Below, one piece after another: positions 24,314 through 32,058 of a stretch of 64,000 bases of DNA (its first letter is position 1; each line of letters opens with the position of its first letter). The DNA is from an uncultured Oscillospiraceae bacterium (lineage in GTDB: Bacteria > Bacillota > Clostridia > Oscillospirales > Oscillospiraceae): the NCBI GenBank assembly GCA_910578735.1, contig CAJTSQ010000002.1:1-64000 (forward strand), in the 5' to 3' direction. Position numbers and translations under genes: made by a program. Under the pieces are notes generated by a model. The model was not told where the DNA came from and ran no database searches. It saw nothing but the letters and a program-made list of their open reading frames with translations.

Positions 24314-25432
24314 TCAGCGGACCATAGACCGGACAGTCTGAAGGAACCGGCCGATCTCCCGTCTGGTGCTGAAGACAGATACGCTGGCCCGGAGCGTGCC
24401 TGTCTCCAGGGTGCCGGCGGTCTCGTGGGCCAGAGGGGCGCAGTGGAGCCCGGCCCGCAGGGCGATGCCCCGGCTGCCCAGTTCTTCCCCGGCCTCCTCG
24501 CAGTCCCAGCCCTTCAGCCGGAAGGAGAGCACGCCGGCCTGAACGGACGGGTCCCGGGCCAGAAAGACCTCCGCGCCCGGGATGGCCCTCAGCCCCTCCC
24601 CCATCCGGCAGATCAGCTCAGACTCCTGGATGCCGATGGAAGCCGCGCCCCGGCGCTCCACAAAGCGCAGGCCCTCCAGTAGGCCGGCCAGGCCGGCGAT
24701 GTTGTGGGTGCCCGCCTCCAGGCGGTCGGGGAGAAAATCGGGCATTTCCTGCCGCTTGGACTCGCTGCCTGTACCCCCCTCCAGCAGGGGGACCGGGTCG
24801 ATTCCGCACAGCAGAATGCCGGTCCCTTGGGGTCCGTACAGTCCCTTGTGCCCAGGCATGGCGATAAACGCAGCGCCCAGGGCCTGGAAGTCCAGGGGCA
24901 GGCAGCCCGCGGACTGGGAGGCATCCACAATCAGGGGCACGCCCCGGGCCCGGCAGAGGGCGGCGATATCCCCGATGGGCAGGATAAAACCAAAGACGTT
25001 GGATACATGGGTACACACCGCCAGGTCCGCCCCCCGGTCCAGCTCCCGGCGGAAGGCGTCCAGCGTGGCCTCCTGGTCAAAGAGCGGTCCACGAGCCACC
25101 CGCAGATCCACCTTCAAGGCGTGGAGGGGCCGGGTGACAGCGTTGTGCTCATAGCCGGAGACCACCACCCGGCTGCCCGGACGGGCCAGGGTCTTGATGG
25201 CGATATTGAGGCCGTGGGTGGCGTTGAAGGTAAAGGCCACCCGCTCCGGGTCGTCCACGTGGAACAGCCGGGCCGCCGCCGCCCGGCAGGCAAAGGCTCT
25301 GTCCGCAGCCGCCATGGCGGGCCGGTGGCCGCCCCGGCCCGGGCTGGCCAGATGGTTGATAGCCCAGGCGGAGGCGGAAGCCACGCAGGCCGGCTTTTGC
25401 AGGGTGGTGGCGGCGCTGTCCAGATAGATCAC
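24314..25432 (-). CDS. SufS-like cysteine desulfurase (class V aminotransferase family)
   Basis: A 372-residue PLP enzyme. IYLDSAATTLQKP opens the fold. The PLP lysine lies in MPGHKGLYGPQGTGI, the substrate-binding Asn/His stretch is near THVSNVFG, and the catalytic cysteine is in RAGLHCAPLAHETAG. This pattern matches the clostridial desulfurase subgroup I know as TIGR01977 rather than NifS/IscS. It should release sulfur (or selenium) from cysteine (or selenocysteine). The start is GTG 25430-25432 with AGGAGG upstream, overlapping the stop of the DUF3343 gene (GTGA). A longer frame to 25663 runs through the DUF3343 gene and was rejected. Confidence 0.88.
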   Translation of the reverse strand: MIYLDSAATTLQKPACVASASAWAINHLASPGRGGHRPAMAAADRAFACRAAAARLFHVDDPERVAFTFNATHGLNIAIKTLARPGSRVVVSGYEHNAVTRPLHALKVDLRVARGPLFDQEATLDAFRRELDRGADLAVCTHVSNVFGFILPIGDIAALCRARGVPLIVDASQSAGCLPLDFQALGAAFIAMPGHKGLYGPQGTGILLCGIDPVPLLEGGTGSESKRQEMPDFLPDRLEAGTHNIAGLAGLLEGLRFVERRGAASIGIQESELICRMGEGLRAIPGAEVFLARDPSVQAGVLSFRLKGWDCEEAGEELGSRGIALRAGLHCAPLAHETAGTLETGTLRASVSVFSTRREIGRFLQTVRSMVR

Positions 25433-25683
25433 AGGGCCACCTCCTGATAGCTGCCGTCCCCGGCAGTGATATAGATCCGCTTGGGACTCAGCCCCACCCG
25501 CTGCAAAATCCGCAGGGAGTCGGGCAGATTGCGCTGGGATATTTTTACCGAGTGGCTGCACCCCTCGCCGGAGATGCTCTTGGGGGAGCGCAGTACCCGG
25601 GCTGTGATGCCCGCCCGCTCCAGCGCGGCGGCAGTGCGCTGGGCATAGGTCAGCGAGCGGCATACAATTAAATAATAGAGCAT
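25429..25683 (-). CDS. DUF3343 putative Se/S carrier protein
   Basis: An 84-residue protein. MLYYLIVCRSLTYAQRTAAALERAG is the family N-terminus, and the conserved cysteine block lies in KSISGEGCSHSVKI. DUF3343 proteins have a ferredoxin-like fold and are proposed, mainly from gene context, to carry sulfur or selenium from a desulfurase. Translational coupling with a desulfurase gene here supports that idea. ATG 25681-25683 follows a GGGAAGGGA site; a longer frame is not needed. Confidence 0.85.
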   Translation of the reverse strand: MLYYLIVCRSLTYAQRTAAALERAGITARVLRSPKSISGEGCSHSVKISQRNLPDSLRILQRVGLSPKRIYITAGDGSYQEVAL

Positions 25684-25835
25684 GGCATAGTTCCCTTCCC
25701 GGGACGAAATCAATCCGCCCCGCAGAAATAGCCGGGAGTGGAACCTGCGTTCCCCTCTCATAACCAGCTTATGCGCTCATCTGGGGCTCTGACACTGCCG
25801 TCAGCAGCCGCTGCAGCGGGGATAAAAAACCGCCC

Positions 25836-25863
25836 TTGACAAGGCGGCGAAACCTGATATAAT
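25836..25863 (+). promoter_or_regulatory. Near-consensus promoter of a short antisense RNA
   Basis: TTGACA (25836-25841) and TATAAT (25858-25863) with a 16-bp spacer, reading right. No coding gene follows; the transcript would run about 95 nt to the terminator at 25918-25963. Confidence 0.82.
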
Positions 25864-25869
25864 AAGAAG

Positions 25870-25963
25870 CAAGGAAGATGCCGCCGCAGACAGCGGGCTC
25901 TCCGTTAATCAGTTACAGAAGTAACCGTCCAACTTGGGGAAGCTGGGACGGTTACTTCCTTTT
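25870..25963 (+). ncRNA. Predicted antitoxin RNA antisense to the holin-like toxin mRNA
   Basis: From the promoter at 25836 a transcript would start near 25870 and stop at a 13-bp hairpin with a TTTT tail (to 25963). It contains no credible reading frame. Its last 12 nt overlap the toxin stop codon and end of coding sequence on the other strand, and the whole RNA is complementary to the likely 3' UTR of the toxin mRNA. Convergent 3' overlap is the layout of B. subtilis txpA/RatA and related type I pairs. Confidence 0.72.
25918..25963 (+). terminator. Terminator of the antisense RNA
   Basis: GAAGTAACCGTCC (25918-25930) pairs perfectly with GGACGGTTACTTC (25946-25958), followed by CTTTT. The right arm contains the toxin stop codon on the opposite strand. 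Confidence 0.85.
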
Positions 25964-26044
25964 ATGATTGATGATCTGGATAACCAGACTAATGACACCG
26001 ATAATAACCAGACAAAACTGGAAAATGTCCGAGTAAGTAGGCAT
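25952..26044 (-). CDS. Putative holin-like type I toxin, 30 residues
   Basis: The peptide reads MPTYSDIFQFCLVIIG and continues with a hydrophobic helix ending in a basic INHKRK tail. It has a short polar N-terminus, one transmembrane segment (about residues 8-26) and a positive C-terminus, as in the small 'putative holin-like toxin' family and TxpA/BsrG-type peptides. ATG 26042-26044 has GGGGGTGA at good spacing. The stop TAA (25952-25954) lies inside the terminator stem of the opposing RNA. The 5' leader contains a perfect 18-nt palindrome directly upstream of the ribosome site (26055-26072), which could limit translation. Its own promoter is at 26138-26166. Membrane depolarisation is the expected action of the family, not shown here. 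Confidence 0.82.
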   Translation of the reverse strand: MPTYSDIFQFCLVIIGVISLVIQIINHKRK

Positions 26045-26054
26045 CAAATCACCC

Positions 26055-26072
26055 CCTCTCCCGCGGGAGAGG
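26055..26072 (-). promoter_or_regulatory. Leader hairpin next to the toxin ribosome-binding site
   Basis: CCTCTCCCGCGGGAGAGG is a perfect palindrome. It ends one or two bases before the GGGGGTGA site of the toxin mRNA, so folding could hide or stack on the site. Confidence 0.55.
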
Positions 26073-26137
26073 CTTGGAAGCACCCTCCCAGTTCGGAGAG
26101 TCCTGACCGCCTGCGTAATTGCGGCACCTTCGCCGTT

Positions 26138-26166
26138 ATTATAACACAGCTCGACAGACGGCGCAA
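26138..26166 (-). promoter_or_regulatory. Promoter of the toxin mRNA
   Basis: On the minus strand, TTGCGC (26161-26166) and TATAAT (26138-26143) are 17 bp apart, leaving a leader of about 90 nt before the toxin ATG. Confidence 0.75.
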
Positions 26167-26169
26167 GCC

Positions 26170-26200
26170 ATAAAAGCCCGGTGCACAGGCACCGGGCTTT
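26170..26200 (-). terminator. Terminator after ispF
   Basis: AAAGCCCGGTGC (26173-26184) pairs with GCACCGGGCTTT (26189-26200); on the minus strand it is followed by TTTTATGG. It insulates the toxin promoter from ispF. Confidence 0.88.
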
Positions 26201-26202
26201 GC

Positions 26203-26685
26203 TCATATCCGCTCAATCAGAGCCACCGCGTGGGCGGCCATTCCCTCGCCGGAGCCGGTGAAGCCCAGGCCTTCCTCGGTGGTGGCCTTCACATTGACCC
26301 GGTCGGGAGCAATCCCCATCGCCCTGGCCAGATTGTCCCGCATGGCGGAGATATGGGGGGCCAGCTTGGGCCGCTGGGCCAGGACGGTGGCGTCCACGTT
26401 GCCCACAGTGTACCCCCGCTCCCTCAGCAGCTCCGCCACATGGGCCAGCAGCTTCAGGCTGTCCGCTCCGGCGTAGGCGGGGTCGGTGTCGGGGAAGTGC
26501 CTTCCAATGTCCCCCAGGCCCGCCGCACCCAGCAGAGCGTCCATCACCGCGTGGGCGAGGACATCGGCGTCGGAGTGGCCCAGCAGGCCCTTCTCCCAGG
26601 GGATGTCCACCCCGCCCAGAATCAGCTTCCGCCCCTCCGCCAAGCGGTGGACGTCGTAGCCGTGGCCGATTCTCATTCCCTGCAT
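26203..26685 (-). CDS. ispF: 2-C-methyl-D-erythritol 2,4-cyclodiphosphate synthase
   Basis: A 160-residue enzyme of the MEP isoprenoid pathway that cyclises CDP-ME 2-phosphate. The metal site is visible as [11 protein letters not shown] (Asp/His) and [14 protein letters not shown] (His); [16 protein letters not shown] and [14 protein letters not shown] are further signatures. I take ATG 26683-26685, because GGGGAG is five bases upstream; the ATG three codons later (26674-26676) overlaps the ispD stop and is an alternative. It is coupled to ispD. Confidence 0.95.
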   Translation of the reverse strand: MQGMRIGHGYDVHRLAEGRKLILGGVDIPWEKGLLGHSDADVLAHAVMDALLGAAGLGDIGRHFPDTDPAYAGADSLKLLAHVAELLRERGYTVGNVDATVLAQRPKLAPHISAMRDNLARAMGIAPDRVNVKATTEEGLGFTGSGEGMAAHAVALIERI

Positions 26686-27425
26686 CGCCACTCCCCTTCC
26701 TCCGCCCTGGCCTTGAGAATGGCCTCTCCCAGAACCAGGTCCAGGGGGGTGGTGATTTTGATGTTTTCCCGGCTGCCACTGGTGAGGGTCACCTTCATCC
26801 CCAGGCGCTCCACCGACCCGCAGTCGTCGGTAAGCAGCTCTCCGTCATCGATGGCCTTCTGTGTGGCTGTCTTGATAAGTCCCGCCTCAAAGACCTGGGG
26901 GGTCTGTACCGCCCACAGAGCTGCCCGGTCCACCGTTTCGGCCACCAAGCCATCCTCAACACGCTTGATGGTGTCGGTAAGGGGTATGGCCGGGGCAGCC
27001 GCCCCGGTGAGAGCGGCCCGGGCCACCGTGTCCCGGATGATCTCCTGGGGCACCAGGGGGCGGGCCCCGTCGTGGATGGCGATCAGGTCGGCCTCGGGGT
27101 CCACCTCCCTCAGCCCGGCCTGGACGGAGTGGATGCGCTCCTGTCCGCCCACAATCACCTTGCGCACCTTGTCCAGGTTGAACTCCCTGCACAGCCGGCC
27201 CACCTCCACCACCAGGTCCTCCCGGGCCACCACGATGATCTCGTGAATCACCGGGCAGTCCTGAAAGGCGTAGAGGGTGTGGACCAGCACGGGCAGCTCC
27301 CCCAGGGGGGCCAGCACCTTGTCGATCCCCCCCATCCTCCGGGCCAGCCCGGCGGACACAATCACCGCAGAACACCTGGGCTCCTCAGATGTTTTCTTTC
27401 TCTTGAACAGAGACAGCAGACCCAT
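26673..27425 (-). CDS. ispD: 2-C-methyl-D-erythritol 4-phosphate cytidylyltransferase
   Basis: A 250-residue CTP-dependent enzyme preceding IspF in the MEP pathway. An 18-residue basic extension ([17 protein letters not shown]) precedes the nucleotide-binding [47 protein letters not shown] and [11 protein letters not shown] follow. ATG shares its A with the TAA stop of the upstream unknown gene (TAATG). Confidence 0.95.
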   Translation of the reverse strand: MGLLSLFKRKKTSEEPRCSAVIVSAGLARRMGGIDKVLAPLGELPVLVHTLYAFQDCPVIHEIIVVAREDLVVEVGRLCREFNLDKVRKVIVGGQERIHSVQAGLREVDPEADLIAIHDGARPLVPQEIIRDTVARAALTGAAAPAIPLTDTIKRVEDGLVAETVDRAALWAVQTPQVFEAGLIKTATQKAIDDGELLTDDCGSVERLGMKVTLTSGSRENIKITTPLDLVLGEAILKARAEEGEWRCRE

Positions 27426-28153
27426 TATCCTCGCTCCTTGTATGTCAATTTTTTGGCCCGGACCAGAGCCAGCGCCTGTTCTATCGGAAAGGTCAATTCC
27501 CCCCGCGTCCCATCTTCCGCACTGGAGGTCCTGAAATAGATCAGGCCGTCCTCTCCAAACCGCTCCAGATCAATATCGTCATAAATATCCAGATCCGGGT
27601 CCACCACATCCTGAACATCCAGCCACTGCTTCCAGTCCTGCTCCTCCAGAGGGTCACTAAAGTCCAGCAGCAGCGTCCCGTTGGGACAGGCCCAGTAGCA
27701 GCCCCAGACGGCCAGCAGGCTGGTGGCCGCGTCATAGGCCACGTTGGTCCAGATGAAGGTCTCCTTCCCCTGCCGGCCGTCCAGCGGCCAGGACTTTTCC
27801 GGGATGTAGTGCATGGTCCGCCCGGTTTCCACCTCTAAGACGCTGTAGCCGTACAGGTCCTCCCGGAAGAGCAGATAGCGGTTTCCGTTGGCGTGGGGAA
27901 AGAGCCGGTAAAACTCCCCGTCGTCGTTGATATTGTCCCAAGTATACACCACCTGTCCCCCGCTGTCCAGCAGCCGGTGCCGGGCGGCGTGGAGCTGATA
28001 CCTTCCCTGGCCGGTGTAATAGTCCGTGCGGACGGAATAGCCCTCCGAAAGCAGCTCGGTCTTCCCGGGCAGACTGGAGCGGTGCTCCTCGGAAAACACA
28101 AAGGCGCACTCCTGGCGGTACGCCTGATATTGCGGCGTGTGGTAGACGTTCAT
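27425..28153 (-). CDS. Protein of unknown function, paired with a DUF1963-like protein
   Basis: A 242-residue soluble protein, not confidently recognised. It is rich in Trp/Tyr and beta-strand-like repeats (QVVYTWDNINDDGEFYRLF, YLLFREDLYGYSVLEVE, ETFIWTNVAYDAATSLLAV, GCYWACPNGTLLLDFSDP), reminiscent of a small propeller-like sheet protein. No signal peptide or membrane helix is seen, and there is a GCYWACP cysteine pair. It is the downstream partner of the zinc-ribbon/DUF1963-like gene, 10 bp away, with GGAGGAG before its ATG. A standalone immunity-like or bookkeeping role is possible but unsupported. Confidence 0.72.
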   Translation of the reverse strand: MNVYHTPQYQAYRQECAFVFSEEHRSSLPGKTELLSEGYSVRTDYYTGQGRYQLHAARHRLLDSGGQVVYTWDNINDDGEFYRLFPHANGNRYLLFREDLYGYSVLEVETGRTMHYIPEKSWPLDGRQGKETFIWTNVAYDAATSLLAVWGCYWACPNGTLLLDFSDPLEEQDWKQWLDVQDVVDPDLDIYDDIDLERFGEDGLIYFRTSSAEDGTRGELTFPIEQALALVRAKKLTYKERG

Positions 28154-28163
28154 GGGCTCCTCC

Positions 28164-29258
28164 TCAGGTCTGCTGGTGGTGCATGGAGACCACGCGGCAG
28201 TCGGGGCAAATCTCGATGTACAGGGTGCCCTCCATAAAGTCCAGCGCTCCCCACTTGACCTGGGCCAGGTACTTCATGGTCTTCCCGCAGTCGGGGCAGG
28301 GGTAATACTGGGCGTCCTGAATCCAGAAGGGAAACCCGCCCACGGTACAGGTGTCGTCAAACTCCGCCCCATAGAACAGGGGGACAGGCTCCATCCCCAG
28401 GACATAGGGGTTGTCGGCATACTCCTCCATGCCCCAGTCACCCTCGTCCTCCTCTCCCGCTCCGTAGGAATAGGGGAATACCGCTTCACTTCCGCCGTCC
28501 AAGGTAAAGCGGGAGTAGGCCGGCTCCTCCCAGGGGACGCAGTTGGGACAGCAGGTGGCGGTAATCACGCCGTCCAGCCCCAGGAAGCTCAGCCGCGCAT
28601 CCCGGCCGTCCAGGGTCAGAATGTCCACCACCCTGCCCTTACAGTGGGGACAGCGCTCCTCCCGGGGGCGGAAGACCTGGGCGGCCTTGTCCTTGCTCCT
28701 GTCCCCCTTGATGAGGGGGTAACAGGTATCGAAATTGAGCTGCCGCCGGTTTCCCGCCTTATCGATTGTCCAGCCGCCGGTCTGGGCGTAGACCGAGGGG
28801 TCCACATACAGCTTCTCCCGCCAGGGGCGGGGATGCTCCTCCAGCTCCCGAAAGACCTCCAGCGCCCGGTTGTCCCCCTGCATGGCCAGACAGCACAGCA
28901 GATGGCCGGCTATATTGGGGTCCTTTGTCTCCAGCAGAGCCTGAATCAGTCCGTCCCGCACATCCTCCGGGGCGCAGTAGTACAGCTCCGCCGGGTAATA
29001 AATCTCCGCCTCCAGAGCGGCCCTGGCCAGTTCCGGGGAACAAATCCCATGACAGTGCAGCAGATTCTGAAAGTCCCTCTCCCATGGGTCCTCGTTCACC
29101 CGCTCCACATTGGCTATCAGGCCATCCAGCTTCTCCTGAATCTGTTCCGGGGTCCAGGCCATCACCTCCTGGCGCTCCCACTCCGCCTTGCACTGCCAGC
29201 ACAGGCCCTGATAGCGCAGCTCCCGGCCGCATTCCGGGCAGCGGTACATCCCGCTCAT
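28164..29258 (-). CDS. Zinc-ribbon protein with DUF1963-like C-terminal part
   Basis: A 364-residue protein. The N-terminus is a zinc ribbon (CPECGRELRYQGLCWQC, residues 6-22). A helical region with repeated Leu/Cys-rich helices follows (about 40-130). The C-terminal half (about 175-364) has several CxxC pairs (CPHC, CCPNC, CPDC, CPDC) and a layout like DUF1963/YwqG proteins, ending in CPDCGKTMKYLAQVKWG and GTLYIEICPDC. Function is unknown. It sits between carD and the 27425 gene, inside what is otherwise the carD-ispD-ispF transcription unit. Confidence 0.75.
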   Translation of the reverse strand: MSGMYRCPECGRELRYQGLCWQCKAEWERQEVMAWTPEQIQEKLDGLIANVERVNEDPWERDFQNLLHCHGICSPELARAALEAEIYYPAELYYCAPEDVRDGLIQALLETKDPNIAGHLLCCLAMQGDNRALEVFRELEEHPRPWREKLYVDPSVYAQTGGWTIDKAGNRRQLNFDTCYPLIKGDRSKDKAAQVFRPREERCPHCKGRVVDILTLDGRDARLSFLGLDGVITATCCPNCVPWEEPAYSRFTLDGGSEAVFPYSYGAGEEDEGDWGMEEYADNPYVLGMEPVPLFYGAEFDDTCTVGGFPFWIQDAQYYPCPDCGKTMKYLAQVKWGALDFMEGTLYIEICPDCRVVSMHHQQT

Positions 29259-29348
29259 ACCTTTCGCTCCCTTTCCCAGTGTACAAAATATGGCGGCCTT
29301 TTCATTCCCATCCGGAACAAAAAAGCCGCCCTGATTTCTCAGTCATGT

Positions 29349-29825
29349 TCATGCCAGCGCGGTGTTCAGCTCCTCCTCCACCGACTCGTAGCTGACGCTT
29401 TTGGACAGCACGATCTCGGAAATGAGAATCTGCCTGGCGGAGTGGAGCATTTTCCGCTCGCCGGTGGACAGGCCCCGCTTTTGGTCCCGGATGGTCAGGC
29501 CCTTGATGACCCGGGCCACCTCAAACAGGTCGCCGCTCTTCATGCGCTCCATATTCTCCCGGTAGCGGTGGTTCCAGTTGGCGGTCATCTCCACGTGGAT
29601 ATCGGAGATGGCGGCCAGCACTTTGTCGGCCTGCTCCTGATCTACCACCGGGCGCACACCGATCTCCTCACAGCTCTCTGTAGGAATCATCACTACCATA
29701 GACCGGTTTGGCAGCTTTAGGATATAGTAATCCCGCTCCACCTCATTGACCGTCTTCTGGACAATGCTCTCTACCACGCCCGCCCCATACATGGGGTGAA
29801 CCACCTTATCCCCGATTTGGAACAC
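29349..29825 (-). CDS. carD: CarD/CdnL family transcriptional regulator
   Basis: A 158-residue RNA-polymerase-binding regulator. The N-terminal Tudor-like RID domain (FQIGDKVVHPMYGAGVVESI ... RDYYILKLPNRSMVVMIPTE, residues 1-60) contacts the beta subunit. The C-terminal helical domain (about 65-155) binds promoter DNA at the upstream fork. The start is GTG (VFQIGDK) with GAGG upstream. A clear promoter is present at 29947. In many Firmicutes this gene precedes ispD, as here after two intervening genes. Confidence 0.93.
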   Translation of the reverse strand: MFQIGDKVVHPMYGAGVVESIVQKTVNEVERDYYILKLPNRSMVVMIPTESCEEIGVRPVVDQEQADKVLAAISDIHVEMTANWNHRYRENMERMKSGDLFEVARVIKGLTIRDQKRGLSTGERKMLHSARQILISEIVLSKSVSYESVEEELNTALA

Positions 29826-29946
29826 CTGTTACCTCACTTTCTCTCATCCGAATCTCGGCTTTTTCCTCTTCCATCCGGCTGTCTCCAGCCCCCGCCACCG
29901 GCGGAGTGATGTGGTCCGCGCTCAACATAATAAATTCTTTGGGTAT

Positions 29947-29975
29947 ATTATAACAACAATATCCAAATTTTGCAA
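29947..29975 (-). promoter_or_regulatory. Promoter of the carD-ispDF unit
   Basis: TTGCAA (29970-29975) and TATAAT (29947-29952) with 17 bp between on the minus strand, about 120 bp upstream of carD. The surrounding 29,900-30,045 stretch is AT-rich and holds no gene. Confidence 0.8.
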
Positions 29976-30036
29976 GGGAAAAAATCTCGCTTTTTCAAAT
30001 TTTTCTAAAAGTTTTTCCAGATTTTTTATTTCCCAT

Positions 30037-30077
30037 GGTAAAAATCTGAGCCCGGCTGAAGTTCAGCCGGGCTCAGA
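30037..30077 (-). terminator. Terminator of the ispH-rpsA gene
   Basis: TCTGAGCCCGGCTGAA (30045-30060) pairs with TTCAGCCGGGCTCAGA (30062-30077); the minus strand continues with TTTTTACC. Confidence 0.92.
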
Positions 30078-30087
30078 AGGGAAATAA

Positions 30088-32058
30088 TTACTCCTGCGTC
30101 TCCTCTGCGGGGGCCTCATCCTCCTCCGCGGGCTCCTCCTCGTAAGAGGGCTCCAGCAGGGCGCGGATGGACAGGGAAATCTTCTTGTTCTCCATGTCCA
30201 CGTCGGTGATCTTCACATCCACCTTGTCGCCCTCGGCCACCACGTCGCCGGGCTTCTCCACCCGGTGGTCGGCCAGCTGGGAGATGTGAATCAGGCCGTC
30301 CACGCCGGGGACCACCTCGGCAAACGCGCCGAAGGTCATCAGCTTGACGACACGCACGTTGGCGGTATCGCCCACCTGGTAGGTGTTGGTGAACACAGTC
30401 CAAGGCTCCTGGCTGTGGTCCTTCATGCCCAGAGAGATCTTCTTCTTCTCCTTGTCGGCGGAGAGGACATACACTTCCACGGTGTCGCCCACCTTCACCA
30501 CCTCGGAGGGGTGCTTGATGCGGCTCCAGGACAGCTCAGAGATGTGGACCATGCCGTCCACACCGCCGATGTCCACAAAGGCGCCATAGGAGGTGAGGGA
30601 CTTCACGGTACCGGTGTAGCGCTTGCCGTCCTCAATCTCAGCCCAGACCTTCTCGGCGGCGGCGGCCCGCTCGGCCCGGGTGACCCGGCTGATGGAGCCC
30701 ACCACCCGGCGGCGGGCGCGGTTGACCTCAGTGATGACCAGGCGGACCTTCTGCTTGAGCAGCGCGCTCATGGGAGTCTCCCGGGGCAGACCGGTCTGGG
30801 AGGCGGGGACAAACACCCGCACGCCCTTGACGGAGACCACCACGCCGCCCTTGTTATCCTCGGTGACGAAGCCCTCCATCACGGTCTCATTCTCCCGGGC
30901 GGCCTCGATCTCCTCCCAGCCCTTGTTGATGTCCAGGCGGCGCTTGGAAAGCTTGACCATGCAGTCCCGGTCACTGACCTGGATGACCTGGGACTCGATC
31001 TCGTCGCCCACCTTCACGATGTCCTCCACCTTGGCGGTGGGGTCATCGCTCAGCTCGGTCAGGGCGATGTAGCCGGGGTATTTGATTCCCAGTTCTACCT
31101 GGACTTCGGTGGGCGTGATGGCCACAACGGTACCGGTAACCTTATCTCCATTATTTAAAGTCTTGATCGATTCCTCCAGCATCTCCGCAAAGGATTTTTC
31201 GATCTCCATGATTTCATCGCTCATTTTGTCATAGACCTCCTTTATTATCCACGCAGGCGTCGACGCGCCCGCCGTGATGCCGACCATATCCACTTGAGGC
31301 CGCTGGCCCCGGTCCAACTCCTCCGCCCGCTCAACGAGCCGGACGTCGGGGCAGGACTCCCGACAGATCTCCGCCAGCCGCCTGGTGTTGGAGCTCTGCC
31401 TGTCGCCCACTACCACCATCATACCGCACTGAGCGGAAAGCTGGCGGGCCTCCTCCTGGCGTTTGGACGTCGCTCCGCATATTGTATCAAAAAATTCCGC
31501 GTTTGTACATAGTTTTTTTGCTTTTTTCACGCTATCTTCCCAAATTTTCCGGGTGGATGTGGTTTGAGACACAAAACTAAGCGGCATCTCCGTACGATTT
31601 TCCCCGCCATTCAGCCATTTTTCCAAATCTTTTTCCCCGGAAACCACCACTGGAAATTCACACCAGCCCGCGATGGCCCGGACCTCCGGATGGTCCGGCG
31701 TACCCACGATCACCGGCTGGCGGCCCCTCTTTTCCGCCTCCGCCACGATTTTATGGATGCGGATGACATTGGGGCAGGTGGCGTCGAACACCTCCACCCC
31801 CCGCCGGGTGAACTCCTCGTGGACAGCCCGGCTCTCTCCGTGGGACCGGATAATCACCCCGCAGCCGTCGGGTACCTCCTCCGGGCTGTCCACCACCCGG
31901 AGCCCCTGGGCGGACAGGCGGCCTGTCACGTCCCGGTTGTGGATGAGGGAGCCCAGCATAACGCAGGGCACGCCCTGCGCCGCCTTCTCCTCCGCCAGCT
32001 CCACCGCCCGGCGGACGCCGTAGCAGAAGCCGGCGGACTTGGCCAGCACCACCTTCAT
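30088..32058 (-). CDS. ispH: Bifunctional HMBPP reductase (IspH) / ribosomal protein S1
   Basis: A 656-residue fusion known from Clostridia. Residues 1 to about 280 are IspH, the last MEP-pathway enzyme, with the three cluster cysteines in AGFCYGVRRA (Cys12), DATCPNV and FDTICGATSKRQ, plus the HxxPExx-type GTPDHPEVRAI. Residues about 290-635 contain four S1 RNA-binding repeats, for example KRYTGTVKSLTSYGAFVDIGGVDG and VGDTANVRVVKLMTFGAFAEV, followed by an acidic tail (EEEPAEEDEAPAEE). ATG overlaps the plsC stop. The fusion couples isoprenoid synthesis to a translation or RNA-binding protein, for reasons not understood. Confidence 0.95.
   Translation of the reverse strand: MKVVLAKSAGFCYGVRRAVELAEEKAAQGVPCVMLGSLIHNRDVTGRLSAQGLRVVDSPEEVPDGCGVIIRSHGESRAVHEEFTRRGVEVFDATCPNVIRIHKIVAEAEKRGRQPVIVGTPDHPEVRAIAGWCEFPVVVSGEKDLEKWLNGGENRTEMPLSFVSQTTSTRKIWEDSVKKAKKLCTNAEFFDTICGATSKRQEEARQLSAQCGMMVVVGDRQSSNTRRLAEICRESCPDVRLVERAEELDRGQRPQVDMVGITAGASTPAWIIKEVYDKMSDEIMEIEKSFAEMLEESIKTLNNGDKVTGTVVAITPTEVQVELGIKYPGYIALTELSDDPTAKVEDIVKVGDEIESQVIQVSDRDCMVKLSKRRLDINKGWEEIEAARENETVMEGFVTEDNKGGVVVSVKGVRVFVPASQTGLPRETPMSALLKQKVRLVITEVNRARRRVVGSISRVTRAERAAAAEKVWAEIEDGKRYTGTVKSLTSYGAFVDIGGVDGMVHISELSWSRIKHPSEVVKVGDTVEVYVLSADKEKKKISLGMKDHSQEPWTVFTNTYQVGDTANVRVVKLMTFGAFAEVVPGVDGLIHISQLADHRVEKPGDVVAEGDKVDVKITDVDMENKKISLSIRALLEPSYEEEPAEEDEAPAEETQE

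Noticed and set aside
24314..25663. Longer N-terminus for the desulfurase
   Set aside because: The extra 77 codons overlap the DUF3343 gene in another frame and have no homology-like content; the GTG at 25430-25432 has AGGAGG and begins the conserved IYLDSAATT.
28152..29720. A 522-codon plus-strand frame opposite the zinc-ribbon and carD genes
   Set aside because: It is low-complexity translation of the reverse complement across two real genes, with no ribosome site or motif. The same holds for the long frames opposite clpX (44602-46131) and leuA (61876-63285).
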